NCBI GenBank assembly: GCA_964016885.1
Contig: OZ024741.1
Location: forward strand, 36,334,923-36,398,922
From: Eledone cirrhosa
Taxonomy: Eukaryota; Mollusca; Cephalopoda; Octopoda; Eledonidae
DNA: 64,000 nt
Direction: 5' to 3'
Of this stretch, positions 19,030 through 28,735 are shown piece by piece. The notes below the pieces were generated by a model. That model was not told the origin of the DNA, searched no databases, and worked only from the letters and a program-made list of their open reading frames with translations. A program made the position numbers and the translations under genes. How positions within the stretch are numbered: position 1 is the stretch's first letter; each line of letters begins with the position of its first letter.

Positions 19030-21110
19030 ATCTTAAAGAGTGACCTTAAATGTGATTGCAAATGACTTTTTTCTCTGGATTAATGTTAGATTTAGGGTTA
19101 GTGTTAGGCTAAGGTTTACTGTTAATGGTAAGTTTATTGTTAGTGACTGTGTTACTGTTAGCATTACTGTCACTGTTAGTGTTACTGTAACTGTTACTCT
19201 TACAGTTACTGTTTGCGTTACTGTCTGCATCAGCGTTAGCATTTGCATAAGTGTCTATGTAAGCTTTTGTGTTAGTGTCTATGTAGACTTTGTGTTAGCA
19301 TCTGCATTAGTGTTTGGATTAGCCTTAGTGTTTGCGTAAGTGTCAGCATCTATGTCAGCATTTGCGTCAGCGTCTGCATTGGTGATAGTGATTGTGTCAG
19401 CATTTCCCTTAGCGTCTGAGTCAACATTAGTGTTAGCATTAGTGTTTGTTTCAGTGCCTACGTCTACGTCAGCATTATCATTAGCGTCCGCGTCAGCTCT
19501 TGTGTCAGTGTCAGCATTTCCCTCAGTGTCAGCGTTTGCATCAGCGTGCACGTCAGCATTTGCATTTGTGTAGGGGTTAGCATTTGCGTCAGCATCAGCA
19601 TTCACATTAGCATTAGCGTTTGCGACAGCGTTTCCTTTAACGTCTTTGTTAGCATTTCCGTTAGCGTCTGTGTCAGTGTTTCCATTAGCTTCTATGTCAG
19701 CGTTTCCAACCGCGTCTGTGTCAGCGTCAGTATTTATATCTACATCAGCGTCAGCGTTTCAGTTAACGTCAGTGTTTCCGTTAGCTTCTACGTCAGTGTT
19801 TACGTTAGCGTCTGTGTCAGTGTTTCCATTAGCTTCTATGTCAGCGTTTCCAACCGCGTCTGTGTCAGCGTCAGTATTTATATCTACATCAGCATCAGCG
19901 TTTCAGTTAACGTCAGTGTTTACGTTAGCGTCTGTGTCAGCGTTTGCGTTAGCGTCTGTGTCAGCGTTTACGTTAGCTTCTACGTCAGCGTTTCCGTAAC
20001 GTCTACGTCAGCGTTTTCCGTTAGCATTAGCGTTTCCATTAACCTTTCCTGTGGCGTCCGCATCATTGCAGCGTCTGCATATCCCATGTAAGCGTTAACT
20101 TCAGCATTTGCGTCAGCGTTAGCCTTAGCCCTAGCGTCCGCATCAGCATTGCGTTAGCGTCAGCATACACGTCAGCACCGGCAATACTGCCTCAACATTT
20201 GCGTCAGCGTTAGCGTTAGCTTTGGCTTCAGCAATCCGCATCAGCAATTGCGTTTTGGAGATCAGCTTCGGCGGTAAGGGTAAACGCTAACTTCTACGCC
20301 TGCTTCTACGTTAACAACTACGTCAGTGTTTTGTTAGCTTCTACGTCAGCGTTTACGTTAGCTTCTACGTCAGCATCTACATTAGCCTCTACATCAGCTT
20401 CTACGTCATCGTTTACGTTAGCTTCTACATCAGCATCTACATTAGCTTCTACGTCAGCGCTTACATTAGTGTCTGTGTCAGCGTTTGTGTTAGCTTCTAC
20501 GTCAGCGTCTGTATTTACATCTACATCAGCGTCAGCGTTTACATTTGCGTCTGTGTCAGCGTTTACGTTAGCTTCTACGTCATCATTTACGTTAGCGTCT
20601 GTTTCAACGTGTGTTAGCATCTGTGTCAGCGTTTATGTTAGCCTCTGCGTCAGTGTTTATATTAACATCTGCGTCAGTGTTTACGTTAGCATCTGTGTTA
20701 GCGTCTGTGTCAGCATCAGTGTTTCCTTTAGTTTCTACATCAATGTTTACGTCTGCATTAAGGTTCACAGTAGCATCGCTGTCATCGTTTGCATCAGCAT
20801 TTGCGTTTGCTTTAACATCTGCATCAACATTTGCGTCTGTGTTTGCATTAGTGTCTGCATTTGCTTTAGTGTTTGCATCAGCGTGAGCATTTGTGTCAGT
20901 GTCCACGTCAGTGTTAGAGTCTGTGTAGCATTTACATCAGCGTGTGCGTCAGAGTCTTTGTCAGCATTCGTCTTTGCACGTGCATCAGTATTCACGTTAG
21001 TGTTTGTGTCAGCGTAAGCGATTGTGTCAACATTTGCGCTAGCGTTTGTGCCAGCATAGCCATCTTCGTCAGTGTCAGTGTTGGCGTTAGTGTTTCCATT
21101 AGTGTTCATG
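19030..21110. repeat. GTCAGC/GTTAGC hexamer-type array, ~2 kb
   Basis: Degenerate multiples of 6 bp (GTCAGCGTTTGCGTTAGCGTC). The 3-base phase makes long stop-free frames on both strands, such as SVSVSVCVSVSI on plus and NADADANANAD on minus. Mirror-image low-complexity frames on both strands mean these are by-products, not genes. A ~177 bp segment near 19660-19790 is repeated almost exactly at 19800-19925. Confidence 0.92.
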
Positions 21111-23110
21111 TTTGATTTTGTATTAGTGTTAGCATTTTTGTTAGTGTTAGAGTTCAGGTTAGTGTTAGTGTTTGTGTTTGTGTTCAGGTTAATGTTGACT
21201 TAGTTTTCTGGTTAGTGTTAGTTTTCAGATTAGGGCTCGTGTTACTTTTAGTGTTAGTGCTCAGGTTAGTGGTTTATGGTAGTGTTAGTTTTAGTGGTAG
21301 TGTTAGTGTTCAGGTTAATGTTTGTGTTAATGTCAGTTTTAGTGTTAGTGTTCAGGTTAGTGTTTACGGTAGTGTTAGTTTTAGTGTTAGTGTTATTTTT
21401 TCCATTAGTGTTAGTGTTTTATTTTGTGTTAATGTTTGTGTTAGTGTTTCCATTAGTGTTAGTGCTAGTCTTTGTTTTTCTGTTAATGTTAGTGTTTGTT
21501 TTAGTGTTGAGGTTAATGTTAGCTTAGTTTTCTGGTTAGTGTTAGTTTTAGTGTTAGTGTTCAGGTTAGTTAGTGTTTTTTTAGTGTTAATTTTTATGGT
21601 AGTGTTAGTGCTCAGATCAGTGTTAGTGTTTGTGTTACTGTTTATGGTAGTGTTAGTTTTAGTGCTAGTGTTTAGGTTAATGTTAGTTTTAGTGTAAGTG
21701 TTCAGGTTAGTGTTAGTGTTAATGTTAGTTTTAGTGTTAAGGTTAGGGTTAGATATTGTGTTAGTGTTTGTTTTTGTGTTAATATTTGTGTTAGTATCTC
21801 TGTTAGCATTAGTGATTGATGTTTCCATTAGTGTTAGTGATTGTGTTAGTGTTCAGGTTAATGTTAGCTTAGTTTTCAGGTTAGCGTTAGCGTTCAAGTT
21901 AATGTTAGTTTTAGTGTTTGTTTTTGTGTTAATATTTGTGTTAGGATCTCTGTTAGTGTTAGTTTTAGTGTTAGTATTTGTTTTTGTGTTAATATTTGTA
22001 TTAGTATCTCTGTTAGCATTAGTGTTTGATGTTTCCATTAGTGTTAGTGATTGTGTTAGCATTAGTCTTTGTTTTTGTGTTAAGGTTAGCGTTAATGTTA
22101 GCATTAGTATTTCTGTTATGAGTGTTTGTGTTAGTGTTCAGGTTAATGTTAGCTTAGTTTTCAGTGTTAAGGCTAGCGTTAATGTTAGCATTAGTATTTA
22201 TGTTATGAGTGTTTGTGTTAGTGTTAGCGTTAATGTTAGCTTAGTTTTCAGGTTAGTGTTAGCGTTCAAGTTAATGTTAGTTTTAGTGTTAGTGTTTGTT
22301 TTTGTGTTAATATTTGTGTTAGTATCTCTATTAGTGTTAGTTTTAGTGTAAGTGTTCAGGTTAGTGTTAGTGTTCAAGTTAATGTTAGTGTTAGTTTTAG
22401 TGTTAGTATTTGTTTTTGTTTCCATTAGTGTTAGTGATTGTGTTAGCGTTAGTCTTTGTTTTTGTGTTAAGGTTAGCGTTAATGTTAGCATTAGTATTTC
22501 TGTTAGTGTTAGCATTAGTGTTTATGTTAGTGTTCAGGTTAATGTTAGCTTAGTTTTCAGGTTAGAGTTAGTGTTCAAGTTAATGTTAGTTTTAGTGTTA
22601 GTGTTGAGGTTAGTGTTAGAGATTGTGTTAGTGTTTGTTTTTGTGTTAATATCTGTGTTAGTATCTCTGTTAGCGTTAGTGTTTGTTTTAGTGTTGAAGT
22701 TAATGTTAGCTTAGTTTTCTGGTTAGTATCAGTTTTCAGATTAGTGTTTGTGTTAGTGTTACTTTTAGTGTTAGTGCTCAGGTCAGTGTTAGTGTTTATG
22801 GTAGTGTTAGTTTTAGTGCTAGTGTTCAGGCTAATGTTTGTGCTAATGTTAGTTTTAGTGTAAGTGTTCAGGTTAGTGTTAGTGTTAGTGTTTACGGTAG
22901 TGTTAGTTTTAGTGCTGGTGTTCAGGTCAGTGTTAGTGTCAGTTTTAGTGTTAGTGTTCAGGTTAGTGTTTGTGTTAGTTTTCTATTTAATGTTAGTTTT
23001 CAGATTTCGTGTTTGTGTTAGTTTTCATGTTAGCACTAAGTTTACTGTTAGAGCATGTGTGAATGCAAGTGTTAGGGTAAGTGTTATTTTTAAAGTTAGG
23101 TTTTCTACTT
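21111..23110. repeat. TTAGTG hexamer-type array, ~2 kb
   Basis: Built from GTGTTAGTGTTAGTGTTTGTG with inserts such as TTCAGGTTAATGTTAGCTTAG recurring every 100-200 bp. It is one base away from the animal telomere hexamer TTAGGG but has no clean telomere run. Frames up to 217 codons (21698-22351) encode only LVLVLVF-type sequence. Confidence 0.92.
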
Positions 23111-23119
23111 TCCAGGAAA

Positions 23120-23400
23120 AAAGTTGATCCTCTCTAACTTGAGTGGTGTGATATAGTGTGGTAAAGTCTAGTGTTTCATAGTCTTGTGTGGTGTTGTCTA
23201 TTGTTGTATAGTGTAGTATGGTATATTGTTTCATAGCATGGTCTGATGTGAGGTCGTACAGTGTTTCGTAGTGTGGTGTTGGATAATGTGGTATGGTATA
23301 ATGTTTGTCAGTGTGGTGTGGCATGGTATGGTATAGGTTTATGTAGTGTGGCTTAGTTTGATTATAATAATACAAATAATAATAACAATTATAATAGTAA
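23120..23400. repeat. GTGTAGTGTGGT low-complexity tract
   Basis: G/T-rich pentamer-like DNA with some ATAATAATAAC at its right end. No gene. Confidence 0.85.
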
Positions 23401-23580
23401 TAATAATTGTTCTTGTTCATTTTCTTTGTCTTCTTCTGTGCCTTTGTTTTCTTCTGTGCCTTTGACTTCTTCTATGCTTTTGACTTCTTCTGTGCTTTTG
23501 ACTTCTTCTGTGCCTTTGACTTCTTCTGTGCCTTTGACTTCTTCTGTGCCTTTATCTTCTCCTCTGCCATCTAAATACCA
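23389..23580 (-). other. Candidate acidic-repeat exon (module A)
   Basis: On the minus strand a pyrimidine-poor but AG-ending context (GGTATTTAG at 23581-23589) precedes an open segment: DGRGEDKGTEEVK, then GTEEVK repeated about six times with variants, ending EENKGTEEDKENEQEQLLLLL. The 18-bp tandem repeat keeps the 6-residue period. Two further modules with the same upstream sequence lie at 23970 and 27276 in the same orientation, which makes repeated exons conceivable. It could equally be a simple tandem repeat. I do not recognise the protein. Confidence 0.3.
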
Positions 23581-23597
23581 AAAACAAAGAATGTAAA

Positions 23598-23670
23598 ACA
23601 TATATGTTGCCTATCTCTCAGACTTTACAAAATGCTGAGGAGATAAAATTAATTTAAAGAGCAGTGTGCT
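23598..23670 (-). repeat. Shared module upstream of exon-like segment A
   Basis: CATATATGTTGCCTATCTCTCAGACTTTACAAA, then TGAGGAGATAAAATTAAT. Close copies occur at 25035-25100 and 27300-27365, each next to a C/T-rich exon-like block. In the minus direction this would be intron or exon upstream of the AG site. Confidence 0.8.
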
Positions 23671-23870
23671 CATGCACTGTGATCCTATAATGTAGCTTAT
23701 AAGCTATTTCATAACTAAAAAACAATGTCAAACATCAACAAAAGTATATACAAATATCTTTGAATGTTTAAGTTAAACCTAAATAGATCGTATCTACAGG
23801 TCATTAGGTTAAGACTGAACTAAGATCATATCTATAAATCATTAGGTTTAGACTGAACTGAGATCATACT
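23671..23870. other. No gene seen; short internal duplication
   Basis: GATCGTATCTACAGGTCATTAGGTTAAGACTGAAC near 23787 is repeated as a variant near 23826. Similar CATCTACAGGTGATTAAGTTAAG occurs at ~25310. Otherwise unrecognised. Confidence 0.6.
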
Positions 23871-23871
23871 T

Positions 23872-23970
23872 TCTTCTTCTTTTCGTCATCTTCGTTTCCC
23901 ATGTCTTCTTTGTCTTTGTTGTCATTTTCATTTTAGTCATCTGCTTCATCGTCTTTTTCTTCTTTTCCAT
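23872..23970 (-). other. Candidate acidic-repeat exon (module B)
   Basis: Minus strand: TATTTAG precedes LDGKEEKDDEADD, then a stop, then a further charged stretch NENDNKDKEDMGNEDDEKKKK in the same frame. The LDGK/R start and the acidic/lysine content match modules A and C. Its upstream shared sequence is cut off by the LINE inserted at 24006 and resumes at 25032. Protein function is unknown. Confidence 0.3.
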
Positions 23971-24005
23971 CTAAATATATAAAAAAATTGTAAACAAATA
24001 TATAG

Positions 24006-25031
24006 ATTTCTATTTATTGCCACTAGGGCACAAAAGAAGGGGACAAATACAAGGGGGGAGTTTACACAAAAAGGCGAGTAAAGAAAACAAATAACAAATA
24101 TAAAATTAACAATAAAGTCCTCAATAGGGAGGGGGCGTTTGGGGGGTCGCACACACCCCGAAAAAAGTGTGCAACCCCTTCTCCTCAGGAGCACAGAGAG
24201 AGGGTGCTCCCTCGTTCCTTCCTTTTTTCCACCTACAGGCTGATATAGAGAGAAGGCCCATTCACACGGGCCATTCTCGCCACTTTCACCCACCTTTCAT
24301 AAAAACGACTGGGGTTGAGCATCTCTCTCCATCCTGATCCTTCTTCCGAAATGATATCGGAAGAAACGGATCAGTTGTTGGCCAGAGAGAAAGGTGCCTG
24401 ACCTGAATCCTTTCAGACGCGTCCACCATACAACCTCTTTCACCATGGCTATTACGCACAGAAACACCGCCTCTCCTTCATTTTTGAAGGGGAGAGGCAG
24501 CTTAATCGTTACAATGGCCTCGGTTGTCAACCGGATCGGTCCCACCCTTGATAGCAGTCGTTCGACATAGCCCCACAGATTGGCTACGCCCGAGCAGTGT
24601 ACCAATACGTGTGCAACGGTTTCCTCGTCGCGCACGCATCTGGGACAGATCTTTTTGGCGGGGTCCCTACCCGGGCGCCCGTGTCTGTAGAGCTTTTCTC
24701 GAACGGGTAGAGCCCCTCGGTAGCCAGGGACTTCTGGAAGTTGTCCATAAGTCCCGGGCTGAATGTCCTACTGAACAGGCTGGCCAGTTCGTCTTCCTCT
24801 ATGTCTAGGGCTTCTCCGAGGGCATCGTCGCACCTGCTGCGTACCAGCCCTCTATAGAATGTCGCGGTGGAGTCTCCACTGATAACCGGGTCCACCTGCC
24901 AGAGGGCCGTGAGTGCCTGGACACACTCAGTGTGCCAGGCGCCCAGTTTTCTCGGTCTTTGCTTGACCCAAGATTGCAGCTCGGTGAGTGAGACGAGTCT
25001 GGGAAAGGTTCGTCTCACAAACGGGGCCCAC
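24006..25031 (-). mobile_element. 5'-truncated non-LTR retrotransposon (family C) with 12-bp TSD
   Basis: A minus-strand insertion bounded by ACAAATATATAG at 23994-24005 and again at 25032-25043. It carries the C-terminal ORF2 region and a ~290 bp 3' UTR (AAGGGGACAAATACAAGG in plus orientation). It matches the copy at 46858-47845. The TSD flanks show a module B target that was continuous before insertion. Confidence 0.88.
24297..25030 (-). pseudogene. Family C ORF2 C-terminal region, frameshifted
   Basis: The first frame gives SWVKQRPRKLGAWHTECVQA, ALTALWQVDPVISGDST, YRGLVRSRCDDALGEALD and GLMDNFQKSL. About 10 bp (present in the 46.9 kb copy as CTTGCAGTG) are then missing, shifting the frame. 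The second part gives KKICPRCVRDEETVAHVLVH, then C, GYVERLLSRVGPIRLTTEA and VVWWTRLKGFRSGTFLSGQQ. CPRC..H..C is the zinc-knuckle-like motif near the end of many LINE ORF2 proteins, where it binds template RNA or DNA. I cannot assign the clade; Tx1/L1-like is one possibility. No RT core is present. Confidence 0.8.
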
Positions 25032-25043
25032 ACAAATATATAG

Positions 25044-25100
25044 CTGATCTCTCAGACTTTCACGAAACACCGAGGAGATACAGTTAATATAACGAGTGGG
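25044..25100 (-). repeat. Shared upstream module, copy B (right of LINE)
   Basis: CTGATCTCTCAGACTTTCACG, then CCGAGGAGATACAGTTAATAT, homologous to 23607-23660 and 27315-27362. It is the severed other half of the module interrupted at 24005. Confidence 0.8.
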
Positions 25101-25835
25101 AACTCATATATATATATATATATATATGGTATAGCATGGTGTTATGTGGTCTGGTGTGGTACAACATGGTGTGATGTGGTGTGGTATGATATGGTGAGGC
25201 AGGGAGGGGGGAGACAATGTTAGATTAATGTTAACAATACACATGTAGCATCCACATGTGATGAGAAGGAGGAAACAGTGTTTAACTAATTTTAACATTA
25301 CATGTAGCATCCATCTACAGGTGATTAAGTTAAGACTGAGATGTAATCATAAGAAAAGGTCAATTTAAAACAACACTGAGATCCTGCTTAAAATGATGGT
25401 CAATGAAGTGTTTACTTAGATCTTTTGAAATAACTTTCTTTCTCTTACTGTAACTGGACATACCTACGAAATAGAAAACAGTCGAATAGACAGTGTTGTG
25501 GTGTGGTGTGGTGTAGTGTGGTTTAGTGTAGTGGACAGTGGTGTAGTGTAGTGGAGTGTGGTTTAGTGGAGTGGACGGTGGTGTGGTGTAGTGGAGTGTG
25601 GTTCAATGTAGGGTGGGGGATATTGTGTAGTGGAGTGTGGTGGGATGTAGTATGGTAGCATGTGGTGTGATGGCATGTGATGTGGCGTGGCGTGGTGAAA
25701 TGTAATGTGATGTGATGAAATGTGGCGTGGCGTGGTGAAATGAGGCGAGGCGAGGTGAGACGAGACGAGATGTGATGTGATATGGTGTGATGTGGTGAGA
25801 TATGGTGTGATGTGGTGTGATGTGATGTGAAATTT
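25101..25835. repeat. AT microsatellite and (GTGGT)n-like tracts
   Basis: Short AT run at 25110-25127, GTGTGGTRTGATATGGTG DNA to 25200, an unremarkable stretch with no gene at 25200-25490, then GTGTAGTGGAGTGTGGTT, GATGTGATGTGGCGTGG repeats to 25835. The 96-codon minus frame here (HITPYLTTSHHITSH) is a repeat artefact. Confidence 0.85.
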
Positions 25836-26215
25836 TTTCATCCTATTTTTCATGTGCTATCAACTAATCCAATCTCCAAGATGCTTGAAACTGACTTTCT
25901 CCCCCCAGGAAAATGGCGGGGTGAGGTGGTTCCCCCTTCACCCAGATAACCCCTGCTTACTCGGAATTTTCTCTTAGATTCTATTTTCATGCATTATCAG
26001 TGAATATGACTTCCAAACCAGTCAAAAACAGCTTTGGAGAAAGAGGAGGGAGAGGGGAAGAGTTTTATAGATCTACACCCCACTCATATGTTGTGGGACT
26101 TAATCATTTTCGGTATATTTCCTGTGCTATTAATTTCCTATGCTATTTCCTATGCTATTTCCTATGCTATTTCCTGTGCTATTAATTAATCTGACCTCCT
26201 AGATGCTTCCAACCA
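25836..26215. repeat. Diverged copy of the 0.86-kb unit plus a 12-bp repeat
   Basis: CATGTGCTATCAACTAATCC, AATCTCCAAGATGCTTG matches the marker of the 15.7-19 kb array. At 26130-26180 CTATTTCCTATG is repeated four times. Confidence 0.7.
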
Positions 26216-26219
26216 ACTT

Positions 26220-26560
26220 ATTTCCCTGGGTTAGGTTTAGGGTAATGTTTAGGGTTTAGTTTTAGGGTTGGGTAATGTTTAGGGTCTAGTTTTAGGGTTG
26301 GGGTAAATTTAGGGTTTTGTTTTAGGTTTGGGGTAAAGTTTATGGTTTAGTTTTAGGTTTGGGGTAATGTTTAGGGTCTAGTTTTAGGGTTGGGGTAAAG
26401 TTTAGGGTTTAGTTTTAGGGTTGGGGTAATGTTTAGGGTTTTGTTTAAGGGTTGGGGTAATGTTTATATTTAGATTTAGCTTGGTTTGGTTTAGATTTAG
26501 AGTTTAGGGTTGGGGCTAGATTTAATTTTATGTTTAATTTAGTTTTAGTTTCCAAATCCC
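26220..26560. repeat. TTAGGGTTTAG-type minisatellite, telomere-like but degenerate
   Basis: TTTTAGGGTTGGGGTAATGTTTAGGGTCTAG repeated with variation about eight times. TTAGGG and TTTAGGG words are common, but the period is ~30 bp, not 6. Read as an ordinary minisatellite. Confidence 0.85.
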
Positions 26561-26880
26561 AGAAAAAAAAATTGATTCAGAGCAACTAAAAGGTCAGATT
26601 AGTTGATAGCACTCAAAAGGAGACCGAAGAAAAATCATTAGGGTATATATCTACAAAACGACAATGGTTTTTCCACCTGCTTTACCCCTCCTTTTTCCTA
26701 GAACAACTAATCATTTCCAACTGGTTTGGAGGTCATATTCGTTGATAACATACGAAAAATCTTAGAGAAAACTCTGGGGTTAAATGAGAGAAGTGCATCC
26801 ACCTAAGTTTTCCATGAAGCGAGAGTCAATAACAAACATCTTGGAGTTCGGATTAGTTGATAACACATGAAAAACAGATG
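26561..26880. other. No gene seen; diverged repeat remnants
   Basis: AGATTAGTTGATAGCACTCAAAAGGAG and ACTAATCATTTCCAACTGGTTTGGAGGTCAT echo the 0.86-kb unit in inverted orientation. Nothing coding. Confidence 0.5.
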
Positions 26881-27200
26881 AGGAAAAAGTTTTGGGTGTT
26901 ATGTGGTGTAGAGTAGTGTGGTGTGTTTTTATGTGGTGTGATGTAGTGAGGTGTGTTTTTATGTGGTGTGATGTAGTGAGGTGAGGTGTGGTGTGTTGTG
27001 TTGTGGTGTTATGTGGTGTGGAATAGTGTGGTGTGTTTTTATGTGGAGCAGTGTGGTGTGTTGTAGTGAGGAGTGGTGTGTTGTGTTGTAGTGAGGAGTG
27101 GTGTGTTGTGTTGTAGTGGTGTGTTGTGGTGTTATGTGGTGTGGTGTAGTGTTGTATGTTTTTATGTGGTGTGGTGCAGTACGGTGCGGTGCAGTGAGGT
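26881..27200. repeat. (GTGTGGTGTTAT)n low-complexity tract
   Basis: G/T-rich pentamer-type repeat with GTTTTTATGTGGTGTG inserted about five times. It lacks stops on the minus strand, so the 235-codon frame 26780-27487 runs through it as HHTTPHNTTT. Confidence 0.9.
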
Positions 27201-27276
27201 GCGGTGCAGTGAGGTTCTTCGTCTTTATCTTTCTCTTCTTCATCTTTGTATTCATCTTCTTTGTTTTGTCTTCCAT
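27201..27276 (-). other. Candidate acidic exon (module C)
   Basis: Minus strand: a run of T then TTTTTTTTAG at 27277-27288 makes the best acceptor-like site of the three modules. The following segment is DGRQNKEDEYKDEEEKDKDEE and then enters the (CCACA)n tract. An alternative open frame from the ATG at 27276 reads MEDKTKKMNTKMKKRK. The upstream shared module is at 27300-27365. No known protein recognised; the acidic composition is the only common trait. Confidence 0.3.
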
Positions 27277-27299
27277 CTAAAAAAAAAAATGTATATATA

Positions 27300-27400
27300 A
27301 AACATATATGTAGCCAATCTCTCAGACTTTTACAAAGCTCCAGGAAGATAAATTTAATATAAGTGGTGTGTTTCTGAACAGAGATACTATAAAATAGCTT
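27300..27400 (-). repeat. Shared upstream module, copy C
   Basis: AACATATATGTAGCCAATCTCTCAGACTTTTAC and TATAAAATAGCTTAAAAGCTAT, parallel to 23598-23715 (ATAATGTAGCTTATAAGCTAT). Confidence 0.8.
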
Positions 27401-27402
27401 AA

Positions 27403-27405
27403 AAG

Positions 27406-27480
<75 letters not shown>
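27403..27480. repeat. (AT)n microsatellite
   Basis: About 70 bp of uninterrupted TA. Confidence 0.97.
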
Positions 27481-27482
<2 letters not shown>

Positions 27483-27597
27483 TACACGGGTGTGTATGAT
27501 TGTGTATAGAAGATTATATTAATAAAAGGAATTCCAACTTTGTCTGATTTACTCGTTTTATTTACAATCCTTTAAAAGTATAATGGTATTAGAATGA

Positions 27598-28675
27598 AAT
27601 AGCACGGTAGAATATTAAGTGTTAATTGAACAAGTACTTTCATGCTTTCGCAATCTTCAGGTTCATATTCTGTGGTGACAGTCAAGTTTACAATTTTCAA
27701 CTGTAATGAGATGGGTAAATGTTGTGCCTTATATACAGTGAAAAGCGGCTACAGAATGATACGTTTTGCAAACTGTATTTCGACCAATCGGTGTGTAGTT
27801 TCACTTGATTACTGAAGCTGATTGGTTTAGGCATCACGGTTGGTTGGGCATGTCTAACTACTTCTATTTGGCCCTATTCAAAGCATCAATTGTTTTGCTA
27901 TTTTTAGAAATGATGAAAATAGCATTTTCTAGGGTTTTTATACCCCTAAGAATTATTATTGTTCATTTAGCTTGGGTTGGAATTTTGAAAAATATTCCCA
28001 AATGCAAATATGAAGTGCAAAAGCAGAAATCTAATTTACTGCATTAAATGACCGAATTGTGAAGAACTATATGTCGGTCAAACTGGAAATGCACTATCGA
28101 AACGTGCACGGGTGCACCGACAGCAAATCAGAGACCCAAATGTCCGTCAGATACCCCTCAGTAACCATCTAGCAACATGTGGTCAGAAAATATTTATAAT
28201 ATTTCCATTCTACAAATTACACAGGCCAAGTGAAATCAAGAGAAACATCAAAGAAAAGAATTTTATTGATAAATTCCAACCCAAGCTAAATGAACAATAA
28301 TAATTCTTAGGGGTATAAAAACCCTAGAATGATGTAAATGCTATTTACATCATTTCTAAAAATAGCAAAACAATTGATGCTTTGGATAGAGCCAAATAGA
28401 AGTCGTTAGACATGCTCAACCAACCATGACGCCTAAACCAATCAGCTTCAGTAATCCAGTGAAACTACACACCAATTGGTCGAAATACAGTTTGCAAAAC
28501 GTATCATTCTGTAGCCGCTTTTCACTGTATATAAGGCACAACATTTACCCATTTCATAACAGTTGAAAATTGCAACTTGATTGTCACCACAGAATATGAA
28601 CCTGAAGATTGCGAAAGCATGAAAGTGCTTGTTCAATTAACATTTAACACTTAATATTCTACCATACTATTCAGA
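27598..28675 (+). mobile_element. Penelope-like element remnant with inverted terminal repeats
   Basis: 27598-27995 and 28275-28672 are inverted copies (~400 bp) sharing TAGAATATTAAGTG, CAATCTTCAGGTTCATATTCTG, ACAGTGAAAAGCGGCTACAG and GCTTGGGTTGGAAT or their complements. Between them lies a GIY-YIG fragment. Penelope-like elements are known to carry pseudo-LTRs in direct or inverted arrangement and to lose 5' sequence on insertion. No RT domain is left. Both terminal repeats contain a hammerhead-like core. Confidence 0.78.
28048..28300 (+). pseudogene. GIY-YIG endonuclease domain of a Penelope-like element
   Basis: The plus-strand frame reads CEELYVGQTGNALSKRARVH, RQQIRDPNVRQIPLSNHLAT, CG and KEKNFIDKFQPKLNEQ then stop. 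YVGQT and the spaced Arg, His and terminal Lys/Leu-Asn pattern are those of the GIY-YIG nuclease that Penelope-like RTs carry at the C-terminus to nick target DNA. Only the 3' ~85 codons remain and no start or RT is present. The complement of the end (FQPKLNEQ) is duplicated in the left inverted repeat near 27970-27995. Confidence 0.7.
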
Positions 28676-28735
28676 TTACATCTATAAAATTCCGATTACA
28701 TCTATATACATATATATATATATACATTCATATAT

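Noticed and set aside
19546..22351. Open frames of 100-228 codons rich in SV/CV, LVLV or NADAN
   Set aside because: Both strands are open at once because the hexamer repeat lacks stop words; the composition follows the repeat, not codon selection.
26220..26560. True telomere repeat
   Set aside because: Period ~30 bp and mixed GGGTTGGGG words, not a 6-bp TTAGGG run.
26780..27487. 235-codon minus-strand ORF
   Set aside because: Only the first ~25 codons after the AG site look non-repetitive; the rest is (CCACA)n read-through and upstream AT repeat.
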